A stretch of 64,000 nt of DNA from an uncultured Prevotellaceae bacterium. Lineage in GTDB: Bacteria; Bacteroidota; Bacteroidia; Bacteroidales; Bacteroidaceae. Made by a program: the position numbers and the translations under genes. The stretch covers positions 1 through 64,000 of the forward strand of contig CACXUV010000010.1 of assembly GCA_902770845.1 (NCBI GenBank). Direction: 5' to 3'. The notes under the pieces are model-generated. The model did not search any database. It was not told where the DNA came from and was given only the letters and a program-made list of their open reading frames with translations. The stretch's first letter is position 1. Each line of letters begins with the position of its first letter. Positions 44,261-53,384 of the stretch are shown here, in pieces.

Positions 44261-44941
44261 ATGATAGGAACCATTGTAAACACCTGCACCATCATTGCAG
44301 GAACACTGCTTGGCACATGGCTGAACCGTGGCATCAGGGAAAAATATAAAGACACACTCTACACGGGCCTGGGCTTGGCCTCGCTGGCCATAGGACTGAA
44401 TGCCACCATTGGCAATCTGCCCAAGAGCCAGTATCCCGTATTGTTCATTGTGGCCCTGGCCGTAGGCGGCGTTGTTGGCACATGGCTCGACATCGACGGA
44501 CGCTTCAAACGCCTGGTCAACAGGCGTTCGGGCAAAGAGGCAGAGGCCAAACTGGGCGACGGACTCAGCACCGCCATCCTGCTCTATTGCATTGGGCCGC
44601 TGTCGATGCTGGGCCCTGTTATCTCGGCCCTGAAAGGCGACCATACGTTTCTTTTCACCAATGCCACGCTCGATTTTGTGAGCAGCACCATCTTTGCTTC
44701 TACCTATGGTTTCGGCATGGTGCTGGCTGCCCCTGTGCTTTTTCTTTGGCAGGGCCTGTTCTACGTTACAGCCCAGCTCAGCAGCACTGCCGTGAGCGAC
44801 GAGTTGATGTCGGAGTTGCTCATCGTGGGCGGCATCATGATTACGGGCAGCGGGCTTGGACTGCTGAATCTGAAAGACTGCAAGACGTTGAACCTGCTGC
44901 CGTCGCTCCTTGTTCCTGTTGTGTGGTTTCTGTTCAGATGA
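44261..44941 (+). CDS. DUF554 family membrane protein
   Basis: A 226-residue inner-membrane protein with about seven hydrophobic helices. It starts MIGTIVNTCTIIAGTLLGTW, the typical DUF554 opening, and has the conserved CIGPLSMLGPV and DFVSSTIFASTYGFG motifs. The family (YdfK/YqgA) is of unknown function and presumed to be a transporter. Its stop overlaps the start of dinB by four bases (ATGA), so the two genes are translationally coupled. Confidence 0.88.
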   Translation: MIGTIVNTCTIIAGTLLGTWLNRGIREKYKDTLYTGLGLASLAIGLNATIGNLPKSQYPVLFIVALAVGGVVGTWLDIDGRFKRLVNRRSGKEAEAKLGDGLSTAILLYCIGPLSMLGPVISALKGDHTFLFTNATLDFVSSTIFASTYGFGMVLAAPVLFLWQGLFYVTAQLSSTAVSDELMSELLIVGGIMITGSGLGLLNLKDCKTLNLLPSLLVPVVWFLFR

Positions 44942-46017
44942 AGATCATTCATGTAGACATGGACCAGTTCTTCGCTGCCGTTGAACAGCGAGACCAGCCA
45001 GAGCTGAAGGGCAAGCCCGTGGCCGTGGGCCATGATGCCGAGCGTGGCGTGGTGTCGACTGCCAGCTACGAAGCCCGTCGCTTCGGCGTTCATTCGGCCC
45101 AGTCCATACAGGTGGCCAAGCGGCTTTGTCCGCAGCTCATCATCGTTGAACCCCACTATCATAAATATAAAGAGGTGTCGGAACAGATTCACGGCATCTT
45201 CCACGACTATACCGACTTGATAGAACCCCTCTCGCTCGACGAGGCTTTCCTGGACGTGACGCAGAACAAGCGTGGTGTGGAGTTGGCCGTTGATATTGCC
45301 AAGGAAATAAAGCAGCGCATCAAGGACACCACGGGGCTCACCGCTTCGGCCGGCGTGAGCTATTGCAAGTTTCTGGCAAAGATAGCGTCGGACTGGCGCA
45401 AGCCCGACGGTCTCACGGTGGTGCATCCCGACAAGGCCCTGGACTTCATTGACCAGTTGCAGGTGCAGAAGATATGGGGTGTTGGGCACAAAACGGCTGA
45501 GAAGATGCACCGCATGGGCATCTTCACAGGGGCCGATTTGCGGCGCTGCTCGCTGCAACATCTGGAGCACGAGTTTGGCAAGATGGGGCAGGTGTTCTAC
45601 GATTTTGCCCGTGGCATAGACAACCGGCCCGTGATTTCGGAGTGGGAGCGCAAGTCGGTGAGTTGTGAGCAAACGTTTGCTGCCGACATCAGCACGCCGT
45701 CGGTGGTCACCATCGAACTTTATCACACCGTGCTCGAACTGGAACGCCGCATTCGGAAGAACCAGTTCGAGGGGCGAACGCTCACGCTGAAAGTGAAGTA
45801 TCATGACTTTCAGCAAATCACGCGCAGCATCACCGTCGACCATGTGCTCCGCACCAAGGCCGACATACTCCCCCTGGCCAAACAGCTGATGCATGGGGTG
45901 CAGTTCGGTTCGCATCCCATTCGCCTGATAGGGTTGGGCGTGTCGAATCAGAAGGCGGAGCCGTTTCGTGAAAAGCCCCGCTGGATTCAGCTGGAGCTGC
46001 CATTCAAGGACAACTAG
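44938..46017 (+). CDS. dinB: DNA polymerase IV (translesion synthesis)
   Basis: A 359-residue Y-family polymerase that copies damaged DNA with low fidelity. HVDMDQFFAAVEQRD (residues 4-18) holds the first catalytic Asp and the palm start. PLSLDEAFLDVT around 100-111 has the catalytic SLDE. ASAGVSYCKFLAKIASDWRK and the HhH KIWGVGHKTAEKMHRMGI follow, then the little-finger domain. The C-terminus QLELPFKDN contains a QLxLPF-type beta-clamp-binding peptide. It is coupled to the DUF554 gene. No LexA box was recognised. A long open frame on the opposite strand (44761-46791) is an artefact of codon bias. Confidence 0.95.
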   Translation: MKIIHVDMDQFFAAVEQRDQPELKGKPVAVGHDAERGVVSTASYEARRFGVHSAQSIQVAKRLCPQLIIVEPHYHKYKEVSEQIHGIFHDYTDLIEPLSLDEAFLDVTQNKRGVELAVDIAKEIKQRIKDTTGLTASAGVSYCKFLAKIASDWRKPDGLTVVHPDKALDFIDQLQVQKIWGVGHKTAEKMHRMGIFTGADLRRCSLQHLEHEFGKMGQVFYDFARGIDNRPVISEWERKSVSCEQTFAADISTPSVVTIELYHTVLELERRIRKNQFEGRTLTLKVKYHDFQQITRSITVDHVLRTKADILPLAKQLMHGVQFGSHPIRLIGLGVSNQKAEPFREKPRWIQLELPFKDN

Positions 46018-46073
46018 TTGGAAAGATTGTTCAAGACCAACTAACCGGAGCAATTGTTCAAGGACACCACACC

Positions 46074-46991
46074 TCAGCTCAAGAAAAACAGACTGACACC
46101 CACCACCGATATGACGGCTCCTGCCACGGTGCGCCAGGTGATGGGCTGACGGAACAGCCAGTGCGAGGGCAGAATGATGATGATGGGCGTGAGTGCCATG
46201 AGTGTTGAGGCTATGCCGGCACTGGTGTACTGAACGGCCATGAGCGAGAAGCCCACCCCCACAAACGGACCAAAAATGGTGGTGGCGGTGGCAATGGTCA
46301 TGCCTTTGCGGTCGTGCAGGGCGTGGCGCAACGGGGCAAAGCCCTCGCGCGCGTATAATAATAAGGTGAAGCCAATGATGCCGGCCACGCAGCGAAAGAA
46401 GTTGGCACTGAAGGGCACCAGCCATGTCGGCAGCTGTGTGGTGTCGTAATGATCCATTCCCACCTTGCTCAGCACCAGTCCCACGCCCTGACACACAGCG
46501 GCGCCCACGGCATAGAGCACCCCGTTGAGGGGCAGTTTGAGCGACAGACGGTGGTGCTGGCCACGGCCCAGCACAGAAAGACCGATGCCCGTGAGCGTGA
46601 CGAGCATGGCCGCAATGCTCATGGGCGACATGTGCTGGCCCAGCGCGATCCATGCCATCAGGGCGGCTGCCAGCGGTGCCAGCGTCATGAACAGCTGTCC
46701 GTAGTGCGAGCCAATGATGATGTAGCACTGAAACAGGCAGAAGTCGCCAACCACATAGCCCACCAGTCCCGACAGCAGCATCCAGCCGCAAGCCTCAGCA
46801 GAGATTCCAGAGGGTAGGGGACTGCCCGTTGTCACGGCAAACAGCAGCAGTGAGAGCAGCAGTGCCAGCCCCATGCGCAGCACGTTCAGCGTGAGGTTGC
46901 CCAGCCGTTTCGATCCAAACTCGCTCAGCAGGGCGGTTGCCGTCCATGAGAAGGCCACACCGATGGAAATGAGTTCGCCTATGTAAGTCAT
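46074..46991 (-). CDS. EamA/DMT-family transporter
   Basis: A 305-residue inner-membrane protein with about ten membrane helices and the two-fold EamA repeat (first half to about 145, second from about 160). It begins MTYIGELISIGVAFSWTATA and includes GYVVGDFCLFQCYIIIGSHY. Such proteins export metabolites, often amino acids or nucleotide-type compounds; the substrate is unpredictable. It converges on dinB and is divergent from the small Cys/His protein gene. Confidence 0.88.
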   Translation of the reverse strand: MTYIGELISIGVAFSWTATALLSEFGSKRLGNLTLNVLRMGLALLLSLLLFAVTTGSPLPSGISAEACGWMLLSGLVGYVVGDFCLFQCYIIIGSHYGQLFMTLAPLAAALMAWIALGQHMSPMSIAAMLVTLTGIGLSVLGRGQHHRLSLKLPLNGVLYAVGAAVCQGVGLVLSKVGMDHYDTTQLPTWLVPFSANFFRCVAGIIGFTLLLYAREGFAPLRHALHDRKGMTIATATTIFGPFVGVGFSLMAVQYTSAGIASTLMALTPIIIILPSHWLFRQPITWRTVAGAVISVVGVSLFFLS

Positions 46992-47100
46992 TGTTATGGT
47001 TGGTTGCTTTTATTTGCATAAAAACGCTTGGCGTGGCTGTATTATTGCTTTTTGTCATCAAAAATGTTTGCAAAAGGTGCTTGATTCAGAATAAAAACAT

Positions 47101-47108
47101 TAATTTTG
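47101..47108 (+). promoter_or_regulatory. -7 box of the Cys/His protein and TonB receptor genes
   Basis: TAATTTTG is followed by exactly 5 nt and then the ATG at 47114, as at 43079. Confidence 0.55.
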
Positions 47109-47113
47109 CAGCC

Positions 47114-47461
47114 ATGAAGCCAACGACGAGACGACTGTTTGCCTCCTGGGTGCTATTGGCAGCGTTTGTGCCAATGCTGCTGTTGTCGTCGCTTCATGTT
47201 CATGGAGTTTCCACGACCGACGAAACACCTTGTGCTGAATGTGTGCAGCATCAGTGTCACGGACACCTTGCACAGCTTTCGTTTTCAGTCCACCAGTGTG
47301 TGCTTTGTCAGTTTTTGGCGCTTTCTTTCGTAGTAGCCCCCATGCTGGTTGTGATGCTGGGCGCTGCTGTTTGCAGAAAGCTTCCGGTTCAGCCTTTCAG
47401 CAGCATTCGTGTTGCCTGCTGTGGCGCAATTGTAACACGGGGTCCCCCATCTTGCTCTTGA
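47114..47461 (+). CDS. Small Cys/His-rich membrane protein next to a TonB receptor
   Basis: A 115-residue protein with an N-terminal hydrophobic segment (SWVLLAAFVPMLLLSSLHVHG) and a second one (CQFLALSFVVAPMLVVMLGA). The hydrophilic loop between them has CAECVQHQCHGH and HQCVLCQ, a dense set of metal ligands (two CxxC). The place directly before a His-rich TonB receptor suggests a role in sensing or handling a transition metal (zinc, copper or iron). The family is similar to short uncharacterised proteins found before metal-type TonB receptors in this phylum. Function is inferred from context and residues only. Confidence 0.6.
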   Translation: MKPTTRRLFASWVLLAAFVPMLLLSSLHVHGVSTTDETPCAECVQHQCHGHLAQLSFSVHQCVLCQFLALSFVVAPMLVVMLGAAVCRKLPVQPFSSIRVACCGAIVTRGPPSCS

Positions 47462-47523
47462 TTTTTTTTTTTGCAAGGTTTTACACACACACACATTTTT
47501 TATTATTAAATATAGAATACAGA

Positions 47524-49692
47524 ATGAAAGCAAAATATATCATTCTGCCTTTGCTGTGTGTATGCACGGCACTGGCAGCACAACCCAACGACTCCAACCG
47601 GCATCAGCACGGCGAAGACTCGACCGATGTGTTTTTTCGCCACCTGAGCCTGAACGAACTGACGGTGACGGGCGTCACGGGCAGCACGAAGATGAAGCAT
47701 GCCACGGCACCCGTGAGCGTCATTAGTCCGCAGGAACTGCGTGCCACGGCATCGACCAACATCATCGATGCCATAGCCCGTCAGCCAGGCGTCAGCCAGC
47801 TCACCACGGGCAGCAGCATATCGAAGCCCATCATTCGCGGACTGGGCTACAACCGCGTGGTGGTGATGAGCGAAGGCGTGCGTCAGGAAGGCCAGCAGTG
47901 GGGCGACGAACATGGCGTGGAGGTAGATGGCAGCAGCGTGGGCTCGGTCGAGATACTGAAAGGCCCTGCCTCGCTCATGTATGGCAGCGATGCCATGGCC
48001 GGTGTGGTCATTCTCCATGCCCAGCCCACGTTGGCCGAAGGAACCATGCGTGGCAGCGTGGCTACAGAATATCAGACCAACAACGGGCTCTTTGCCTACA
48101 CGCTGTCGATGGCTGGCAACCAGAAGGGGGTGGTGTGGGACGCTCGCTTCAGCGACAAGATGGCCCACGCCTACAAAAACAAATACGACGGCTACGTGCC
48201 TGGCTCGCAGTTTCGCGAGCGGGCAGGGCGTCTCATGCTGGGACTGAACAGGCAGTGGGGCCACACACGACTGACGTGGACCGCCTTTCACCAGACACCC
48301 AGCATTGTGGAGGGTGAGCGCGATGGCGTGACAGGCCAGCTGGAGCACGAACAGACGTCGCTCACCAGCTATGGCAAGTCGTTGCCCTTCCAGCTGGTGA
48401 AGCATTACAAGCTGGTGTGGGACAACTCGATTAATCTTTCTTCGGGCTATCTGAAGGCCATCGTGGGCTATCAGCAGAACCGCCGACAGGAGTTCGAAGA
48501 GAGCACCACCGACTATGAACTGTTCTTCAAACTGCACACGCTGACCTACGATCTGCGCTATCTTTCACATGACCATGATGGTTGGAAAATGTCGGTGGGC
48601 CTGGGTGGCATGTATCAGCGGTCGGGCAACGAGGGCGAAGAATATCTGATTCCCGACTACCGGCTGTTCGATGTGGGCCTCTATGCCACGGCCACCAAGC
48701 AACTGGGCGAACGCTGGACGCTGAATGCCGGACTGCGCTACGACCATCGTCGGCTGCACGGCGACGAGTTGCAGGAAGACGGCAACATGCGTTTTGCCGA
48801 CTTCAGCCGTCATTTCAACGGACTGACGGGCAGCGTGGGGGCTGTGATGAACGTGACCGACCAGCTGAACCTGCGCCTGAACGTGGCGCGTGGCTACCGA
48901 ACGCCCAACATGAGTGAGCTGGCGTCGAACGGTGTTCACGAAGGCTCGGTGCGCTATGAAATTGGCAATCAGCAGCTCAAGGCCGAATACAGCATGCAGA
49001 TTGACCTGGGATTGGATTTCGCGTCGCGCTATGTGTCGGCCCAGTTGGCACTCTTTGCCAACCGCATCGACAACTATATCTTCTGCCATCGCAGGGCCGA
49101 AGTGGTGGAGCCAGGCTACCTTACTTATGCCTACACGCAGGGCGATGCCCGCTTGCTGGGCTTCGAGGCGGGCGTGGATTTGCACCCCATACACTCACTT
49201 CATTTTGAAAACACCTTTTCCTATGTCGATGCCCAATTGATGCATCAGCCAGCCAGCACACGCTATCTGCCTTTCACGCCTGCCCCTTGCTGGACGTCGG
49301 AACTGAAGTGGGAACTGGCCCACCACTCACACTCCACGCTGGCCCATCATCATCATGGCACACGGCGCTCAGCCTTTCTGCTCAACAATCTTTATGCAGC
49401 GGTGGGAACCGACTGCTACTTGCGGCAGACCCACATCTACCGTGCCGACGACACCGAGACGGCTACGCCTGCCTACCTGCTGCTGAATCTTTCGGCAGGC
49501 ACCGATGTTCATGTGGGTGGGAAGAAAGTGGCCGAACTCTATGTGGTGGCCAACAACCTGCTGAACCGTGCCTATCAGCACCATCTGAGCCGTCTGAAAT
49601 ATGCCGATGTGAATGTGGCGACAGGGCGGCAGGGCGTGTTCGGCATGGGGCGCAACATCACTTTCAAGCTGGTGGTGCCCATCCAGTTCTAA
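47524..49692 (+). CDS. TonB-dependent outer-membrane receptor, metal-type
   Basis: A 722-residue receptor of the classical siderophore/metal class rather than SusC: no regulatory-like domain and a shorter barrel. Signal peptide to ALAAQ. The plug (about 40-160) has VISPQELRATASTNIIDAIA, PIIRGLGYNRVVVMSEGVRQ and VEILKGPASLMYGSDAMAGV. The barrel ends FKLVVPIQF. His-rich stretches occur in the mature N-terminus (SNRHQHGED) and in an extracellular-type loop (AHHSHSTLAHHHHGTRR). Such loops in ZnuD-type receptors bind zinc. It follows the small Cys/His protein by 62 nt, with an (AC)n run in the gap, and is probably co-transcribed with it. Confidence 0.85.
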   Translation: MKAKYIILPLLCVCTALAAQPNDSNRHQHGEDSTDVFFRHLSLNELTVTGVTGSTKMKHATAPVSVISPQELRATASTNIIDAIARQPGVSQLTTGSSISKPIIRGLGYNRVVVMSEGVRQEGQQWGDEHGVEVDGSSVGSVEILKGPASLMYGSDAMAGVVILHAQPTLAEGTMRGSVATEYQTNNGLFAYTLSMAGNQKGVVWDARFSDKMAHAYKNKYDGYVPGSQFRERAGRLMLGLNRQWGHTRLTWTAFHQTPSIVEGERDGVTGQLEHEQTSLTSYGKSLPFQLVKHYKLVWDNSINLSSGYLKAIVGYQQNRRQEFEESTTDYELFFKLHTLTYDLRYLSHDHDGWKMSVGLGGMYQRSGNEGEEYLIPDYRLFDVGLYATATKQLGERWTLNAGLRYDHRRLHGDELQEDGNMRFADFSRHFNGLTGSVGAVMNVTDQLNLRLNVARGYRTPNMSELASNGVHEGSVRYEIGNQQLKAEYSMQIDLGLDFASRYVSAQLALFANRIDNYIFCHRRAEVVEPGYLTYAYTQGDARLLGFEAGVDLHPIHSLHFENTFSYVDAQLMHQPASTRYLPFTPAPCWTSELKWELAHHSHSTLAHHHHGTRRSAFLLNNLYAAVGTDCYLRQTHIYRADDTETATPAYLLLNLSAGTDVHVGGKKVAELYVVANNLLNRAYQHHLSRLKYADVNVATGRQGVFGMGRNITFKLVVPIQF

Positions 49693-50321
49693 CCAATCAT
49701 TTTCGCAATTTGCTTCTCTGTGGCGCTGGGCAGCAGTTGGGCCAGATGGGCTGTCATGCGCTGAAACGATTCGGCTGGCGTGCGCTCACACCGGCAAGCC
49801 TCCCTGCCCAGCAGCAGTTCGGGGGTGGTGAGCAGCGACCAGCCGAAGCCGTACTCGCGTCCGTGCTTGTCGGTGGGGTAGACGAAGTCTTCGGTCACAA
49901 TGTAGCACCCCATTTGCAGGCGGCCCACCAGGGCGTCGAATCGGGAGCGCATGCTGGGCCCTGTGAAGTCGCAGGCCGCCCGCAGCTCCCGGGCAATCAT
50001 GCTGCCATGCTCGCGCAGGGTGGCCAGCACCATGTGCTCCATGGTGCCCTCCTCAGGGGCAGCATGCTTGCTGCGGCGCCAGTTGCAGAGGTCGGGCCAC
50101 CACTGACGGCTCACGAAGCCAGCCTTGCCGGCAAAGAACTTGCCATAGACGCACTGCCCTTCTCGCACCACAGAGCCCTTCCACTGCCACAGCGGCCACT
50201 CCCACGACCCGTCGGGAAACTGCGTGTAGCGGCACTCTTCGGCCATCAAGGCTTCGGCTGAGTAGCCTAAGATGCCGCTCTCCAGCAGGGGCAGAAAGCC
50301 CACCTGGCCAATGCACTCCAT
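49689..50321 (-). CDS. AlkZ-related winged-helix protein, start codon apparently lost
   Basis: A 210-residue protein matching uncharacterised AlkZ-related (HTH_42-like) proteins of Bacteroidota: WEWPLWQWKGSVVREGQCVY, GKFFAGKAGFVSRQWWPDLC, ARELRAACDFTGPSMRSRFD and TEKQIAKMIG at the end. AlkZ itself is a DNA glycosylase for crosslinks; activity here is not shown. The same frame is open upstream of the ATG at 50321, up to the stop of the thioesterase gene at 50421. The upstream part (KDISSFIEYFKRNWEANDDQ) looks like the normal family N-terminus but has no ATG, GTG or TTG at its head. A start codon seems to have been lost, leaving Met 50321 as a fallback that drops about 33 residues. Confidence 0.62.
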   Translation of the reverse strand: MECIGQVGFLPLLESGILGYSAEALMAEECRYTQFPDGSWEWPLWQWKGSVVREGQCVYGKFFAGKAGFVSRQWWPDLCNWRRSKHAAPEEGTMEHMVLATLREHGSMIARELRAACDFTGPSMRSRFDALVGRLQMGCYIVTEDFVYPTDKHGREYGFGWSLLTTPELLLGREACRCERTPAESFQRMTAHLAQLLPSATEKQIAKMIG

Positions 50322-50420
50322 GAGCTCGGGACAGGAATGAATCTGGAGTTGTTCCTGGTCGTCGTTTGCCTCCCAGTTGCGCTTGAAATACTCTATGAAG
50401 GAACTTATGTCTTTGAAGTG

Positions 50421-51125
50421 TTACTTGCTAAACTCAATAATGGTGCTCACGTCGTGGCCAACGGAAAGCGACACAATGATGCTGTCTTCGTTTCGGAACA
50501 GAGTGGGGCAGAGCACATCGCCCAGTTTTGCGGCTATGCGATATTCCACCCTGAGCCCTTTCACCCGGAAATCGTCGGGCAGCAGTTCCATGGCCATGCG
50601 GATGTAGTTGGCGTTGTTCACGTGCTTGTTGTAGTCAATGTCGGCCTTCATCACGCCGATGGGGCTGCATGGCTCGCCCCCCTCCTTGGGCAGCATGATG
50701 CGGCGGTCGCGGTAGTTCATTTCAAGCTGAGGCTCCAGCGTCATCGACTCGATGGTTGCATCGTCCACGCGCTTCAGCTTTCCTGTCGTTTTGTCTACAA
50801 AAGCCCCCATGCTCCATGTCTTGTAGCAGGGCTTGCCCTGAGCATCATAGATGAACGTGTTGCGAAATCCGAACATCGGCTTCATGCCGTAGACCGAGGT
50901 GGTCACCGTAAGTTCCTCTTTGAAGCTGGGCACCCTGACAATCTCCACTTGTCGGGTGGCCAGCAGTTGGGCCATGTTTTGTTGGGAAAAATAGTTCTTC
51001 ACGCCGGGTTCGCTGTCGATCCACATCTCTGAGCAGTCTTGCATCATTTGCAGGGCAGAGAATAGTTTCAGTTGTCCCTCGCTGTCGCAGCAGCTGGTTG
51101 TCACTTTGTAGTTTAGGCTATACAT
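50421..51125 (-). CDS. Acyl-ACP thioesterase
   Basis: A 234-residue cytoplasmic enzyme with two hot-dog folds that releases fatty acids from acyl carrier protein. Start MYSLNYKVTTSCCDSEGQLK is chosen because the family begins here; a further in-frame ATG at 51152 is nine codons upstream. The first hot-dog has LFSALQMMQDCSEMWIDSEP and RQVEIVRVPSFKEELTVTTS; the second has IGVMKADIDYNKHVNNANYI, with the Asp-Asn-His residues of the active site. The AlkZ-like gene follows on the same strand. A TACTTTTG box (51187-51194) and the palindrome array (51264-51351) lie upstream. Confidence 0.88.
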   Translation of the reverse strand: MYSLNYKVTTSCCDSEGQLKLFSALQMMQDCSEMWIDSEPGVKNYFSQQNMAQLLATRQVEIVRVPSFKEELTVTTSVYGMKPMFGFRNTFIYDAQGKPCYKTWSMGAFVDKTTGKLKRVDDATIESMTLEPQLEMNYRDRRIMLPKEGGEPCSPIGVMKADIDYNKHVNNANYIRMAMELLPDDFRVKGLRVEYRIAAKLGDVLCPTLFRNEDSIIVSLSVGHDVSTIIEFSK

Positions 51126-51186
51126 GTTTTCTTTCTTTTTTAGCAGGCACACCCTGAAAGGTCTGGGTGCCTTCAGGATTTGAGTG

Positions 51187-51194
51187 CAAAAGTA
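51187..51194 (-). promoter_or_regulatory. -7 box of the thioesterase gene
   Basis: The minus strand reads TACTTTTG, about 61 nt upstream of the start at 51125. Confidence 0.5.
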
Positions 51195-51263
51195 CTAAAA
51201 ATAGGATGCAAAACAAAGACAATGCCCGTTTTTTTGAAAAAGTTTTCATTTTGTTTTCGCGCC

Positions 51264-51351
51264 AAAAACAACTTGTTTTTCCGTTGAAAACAAATTGTTT
51301 TTCCGTTGAAAACAATTTGTTTTTGCCGTAAAAACAAACTGTTTTTTTAGG
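51264..51351. repeat. Tandem array of 15-bp palindromes, 22-bp period
   Basis: Units start at 51264, 51287, 51309 and 51331: AAAACAAnTTGTTTT-type palindromes plus a 7-bp linker (TCCGTTG or TGCCGTA). The last unit is degenerate. The core is nearly the same as in the array at 28081-28146. It lies about 70 bp upstream of the thioesterase promoter, in a gene-free stretch (51195-51600) that otherwise shows only AT-rich sequence. Confidence 0.85.
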
Positions 51352-51602
51352 AAAACAAGGGTTTTGAGTGATTTTCGATAATGCAGTGACTATTCTTCTG
51401 CAAAGAATAATGACAAAGATAATCCTGGAAAAGTAGAAAGGTCGTGATGACACACGCACCAAAGGCTAAACGAAATAGTCTTTAGTAACCACTAATCCTC
51501 CATAGTTTTTTTGCAAAATTGCATTTTCTTTTGCCTAAAGCGGAACACGATTTGGTGGCGTCGGCTTTTTTGTGTTCCTTTGCATGCAGAAAACGGCAAC
51601 GT

Positions 51603-52502
51603 ATGGACAAAATGATACTGACGATAACAGGAAGCGACGGAACGGGAGGGTCTGGAGTGCAGGCCGACATACGCTTCATCGGTGAACTGGGCGGCGTGGC
51701 TGCTTCGGCCATTACGTCGATCACGGTGCAGAACACATTGGGCATTCAGGAGTTTCATGACTTGTCGGCCCAGGTTGTGCGCCAGCAGGTAGAAGCCATC
51801 GTGAACGACTTGCAGCCACAGGTGGTCAAGATTGGACTGCTGCGCCGCATAGACGTGGTGGAGGCACTGGCCGACGTGTTCAGAAAGTACAAGCCGCGCC
51901 ACATTGTCTATGCGCCTGTGCTGAAGTCGACAAGAGGAGAGCTGCTGGTGGCGCCGAAAGTGTATGACGCCATTGAACGGCTCCTGATTCCGCTGTGCAC
52001 GGTGGTGCTCGAGCCGTCGCACCTGACTGTGGGCCCCAGACTGCATGGACGTGCCAACCAGTTGGCATCGGCGGTGGCTTTCTTTCTGAGTCAGGGCGAA
52101 CAGGAGGAAGATGCTTTGCTGCATGCGCGCAGCTACTTGAAGCAGTTGCCGGCCAGCTATGCCGAAGGAAAGGGTAGGGGCGAAGAACTGTATAACCTGT
52201 TTTTGGCAACGGTAGACCGCTTTTACAACCGTTATGCCGACGTGGCTTTCTATGCAGAACAGCTCAATGTGAGTGCGCGCTATTTGGGACAGGTCACTCG
52301 GAGCATTGCCAACCGTTCGCCCAAGGCCATTATTGATGAACGCATCATGGTGGAGATGACATCGCTGCTCGACTCCACCAGTCTTCCGCTCAAGGAGGTG
52401 GCACGGCGGTTGGGATTTTCTTCGCAGGCCCATCTGTCGAGGTTCTTCAAGAAGCACAAAGGCGTTTCGCCTACCGAATATCAACACAAAAAACGACAAT
52501 AA
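51603..52502 (+). CDS. Pyridoxal/HMP-kinase-like domain fused to an AraC DNA-binding domain
   Basis: A 299-residue protein joining two families. Residues 1-185 resemble a ThiD/PdxK-type kinase: MILTITGSDGTGGSGVQADI, VKIGLLRRIDVVEAL, YAPVLKSTRGELL. However the expected GTGC or GTGD catalytic stretch reads LHGRANQLASAVAFF, and the 60-80 residues normally before it, including the TPN-EA segment, are absent. The kinase part is probably a non-catalytic ligand sensor. Residues 195-299 are an AraC HTH (YAEQLNVSARYLGQVTRSIA; LKEVARRLGFSSQAHLSRFF; KGVSPTEYQ). pdxS follows after 6 nt, so the likely role is control of vitamin B6 synthesis by a B6 compound. Start 51603 fits the domain; an in-frame ATG at 51519 adds an unlikely tail. 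Confidence 0.82.
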   Translation: MDKMILTITGSDGTGGSGVQADIRFIGELGGVAASAITSITVQNTLGIQEFHDLSAQVVRQQVEAIVNDLQPQVVKIGLLRRIDVVEALADVFRKYKPRHIVYAPVLKSTRGELLVAPKVYDAIERLLIPLCTVVLEPSHLTVGPRLHGRANQLASAVAFFLSQGEQEEDALLHARSYLKQLPASYAEGKGRGEELYNLFLATVDRFYNRYADVAFYAEQLNVSARYLGQVTRSIANRSPKAIIDERIMVEMTSLLDSTSLPLKEVARRLGFSSQAHLSRFFKKHKGVSPTEYQHKKRQ

Positions 52503-52508
52503 AAAAGC

Positions 52509-53384
52509 ATGACAAACGAGAGAGTGAGCCTGAACCGCCAGTTGGCACAGATGCTGAAGGGCGGCGTGATTATGGACGTGACAACCCCAGAGCAGGCGCG
52601 CATAGCCGAAGAGGCTGGTGCCTGTGCAGTGATGGCGCTGGAGCGCATTCCTGCCGACATAAGGGCGGCGGGCGGAGTGTCAAGAATGAGCGATCCAAGG
52701 ATGATTCGTGGCATACAGGAAGCCGTGACCATCCCCGTGATGGCCAAATGCCGCATTGGCCACATTGCCGAAGCGCAGATTCTGCAGGCCATCGAGATTG
52801 ACTACATTGACGAGAGTGAGGTGCTGAGTCCGGCCGACAACGTTTTCCACATAGACAAGACACAGTTCGACGTGCCTTTCGTGTGTGGTGCCAGGAACCT
52901 GGGCGAAGCGTTGCGACGCATTGCCGAAGGGGCCACGATGATACGCACCAAGGGAGAGCCCGGAACGGGCGATGTGGTGCAGGCCGTGAGCCACATGAGG
53001 CTGATGCAGAGCGAGATACGCCGACTGGTGGGCATGAGCAAAGACGAGCTCTTTGAGGCGGCCAAGCAGTTGCAGGCTCCTTACGAACTGGTGCGGTTTG
53101 TGCATGAGAATGGTCATTTGCCGGTGGTGAACTTTGCCGCAGGCGGAGTGGCCACGCCGGCCGATGCTGCCCTGATGATGCTGTTGGGCGCTGAGGGCGT
53201 GTTTGTGGGCAGTGGCATTTTCAAAAGTGGCAACCCGCGCAAGCGAGCCGCTGCCATTGTTCAGGCTGTGACCAACTATCAGGATGCAAAGCTGCTGGCG
53301 CAACTGTCGGAAGACTTGGGCGAAGCCATGGTGGGCATAAACGAGCAGGAAATAGAACTGTTGATGGCTGAACGCGGAAAATGA
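52509..53384 (+). CDS. pdxS: Pyridoxal 5-phosphate synthase, synthase subunit
   Basis: A 291-residue TIM-barrel enzyme that builds PLP from ribose 5-phosphate, glyceraldehyde 3-phosphate and ammonia supplied by Pdx[21 protein letters not shown] holds the catalytic Asp. [11 protein letters not shown] holds the Schiff-base Lys, and [13 protein letters not shown] the second Lys. The length and all motifs are normal. Its stop overlaps the pdxT start (ATGA), typical for this pair. It is the second gene of the kinase-AraC/pdxS/pdxT operon. Confidence 0.97.
   Translation: MTNERVSLNRQLAQMLKGGVIMDVTTPEQARIAEEAGACAVMALERIPADIRAAGGVSRMSDPRMIRGIQEAVTIPVMAKCRIGHIAEAQILQAIEIDYIDESEVLSPADNVFHIDKTQFDVPFVCGARNLGEALRRIAEGATMIRTKGEPGTGDVVQAVSHMRLMQSEIRRLVGMSKDELFEAAKQLQAPYELVRFVHENGHLPVVNFAAGGVATPADAALMMLLGAEGVFVGSGIFKSGNPRKRAAAIVQAVTNYQDAKLLAQLSEDLGEAMVGINEQEIELLMAERGK

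Noticed and set aside
44761..46791. 676-codon minus-strand frame opposite dinB
   Set aside because: It is antisense to dinB and the EamA gene, both of which have clear family motifs; the frame has no recognisable protein pattern.
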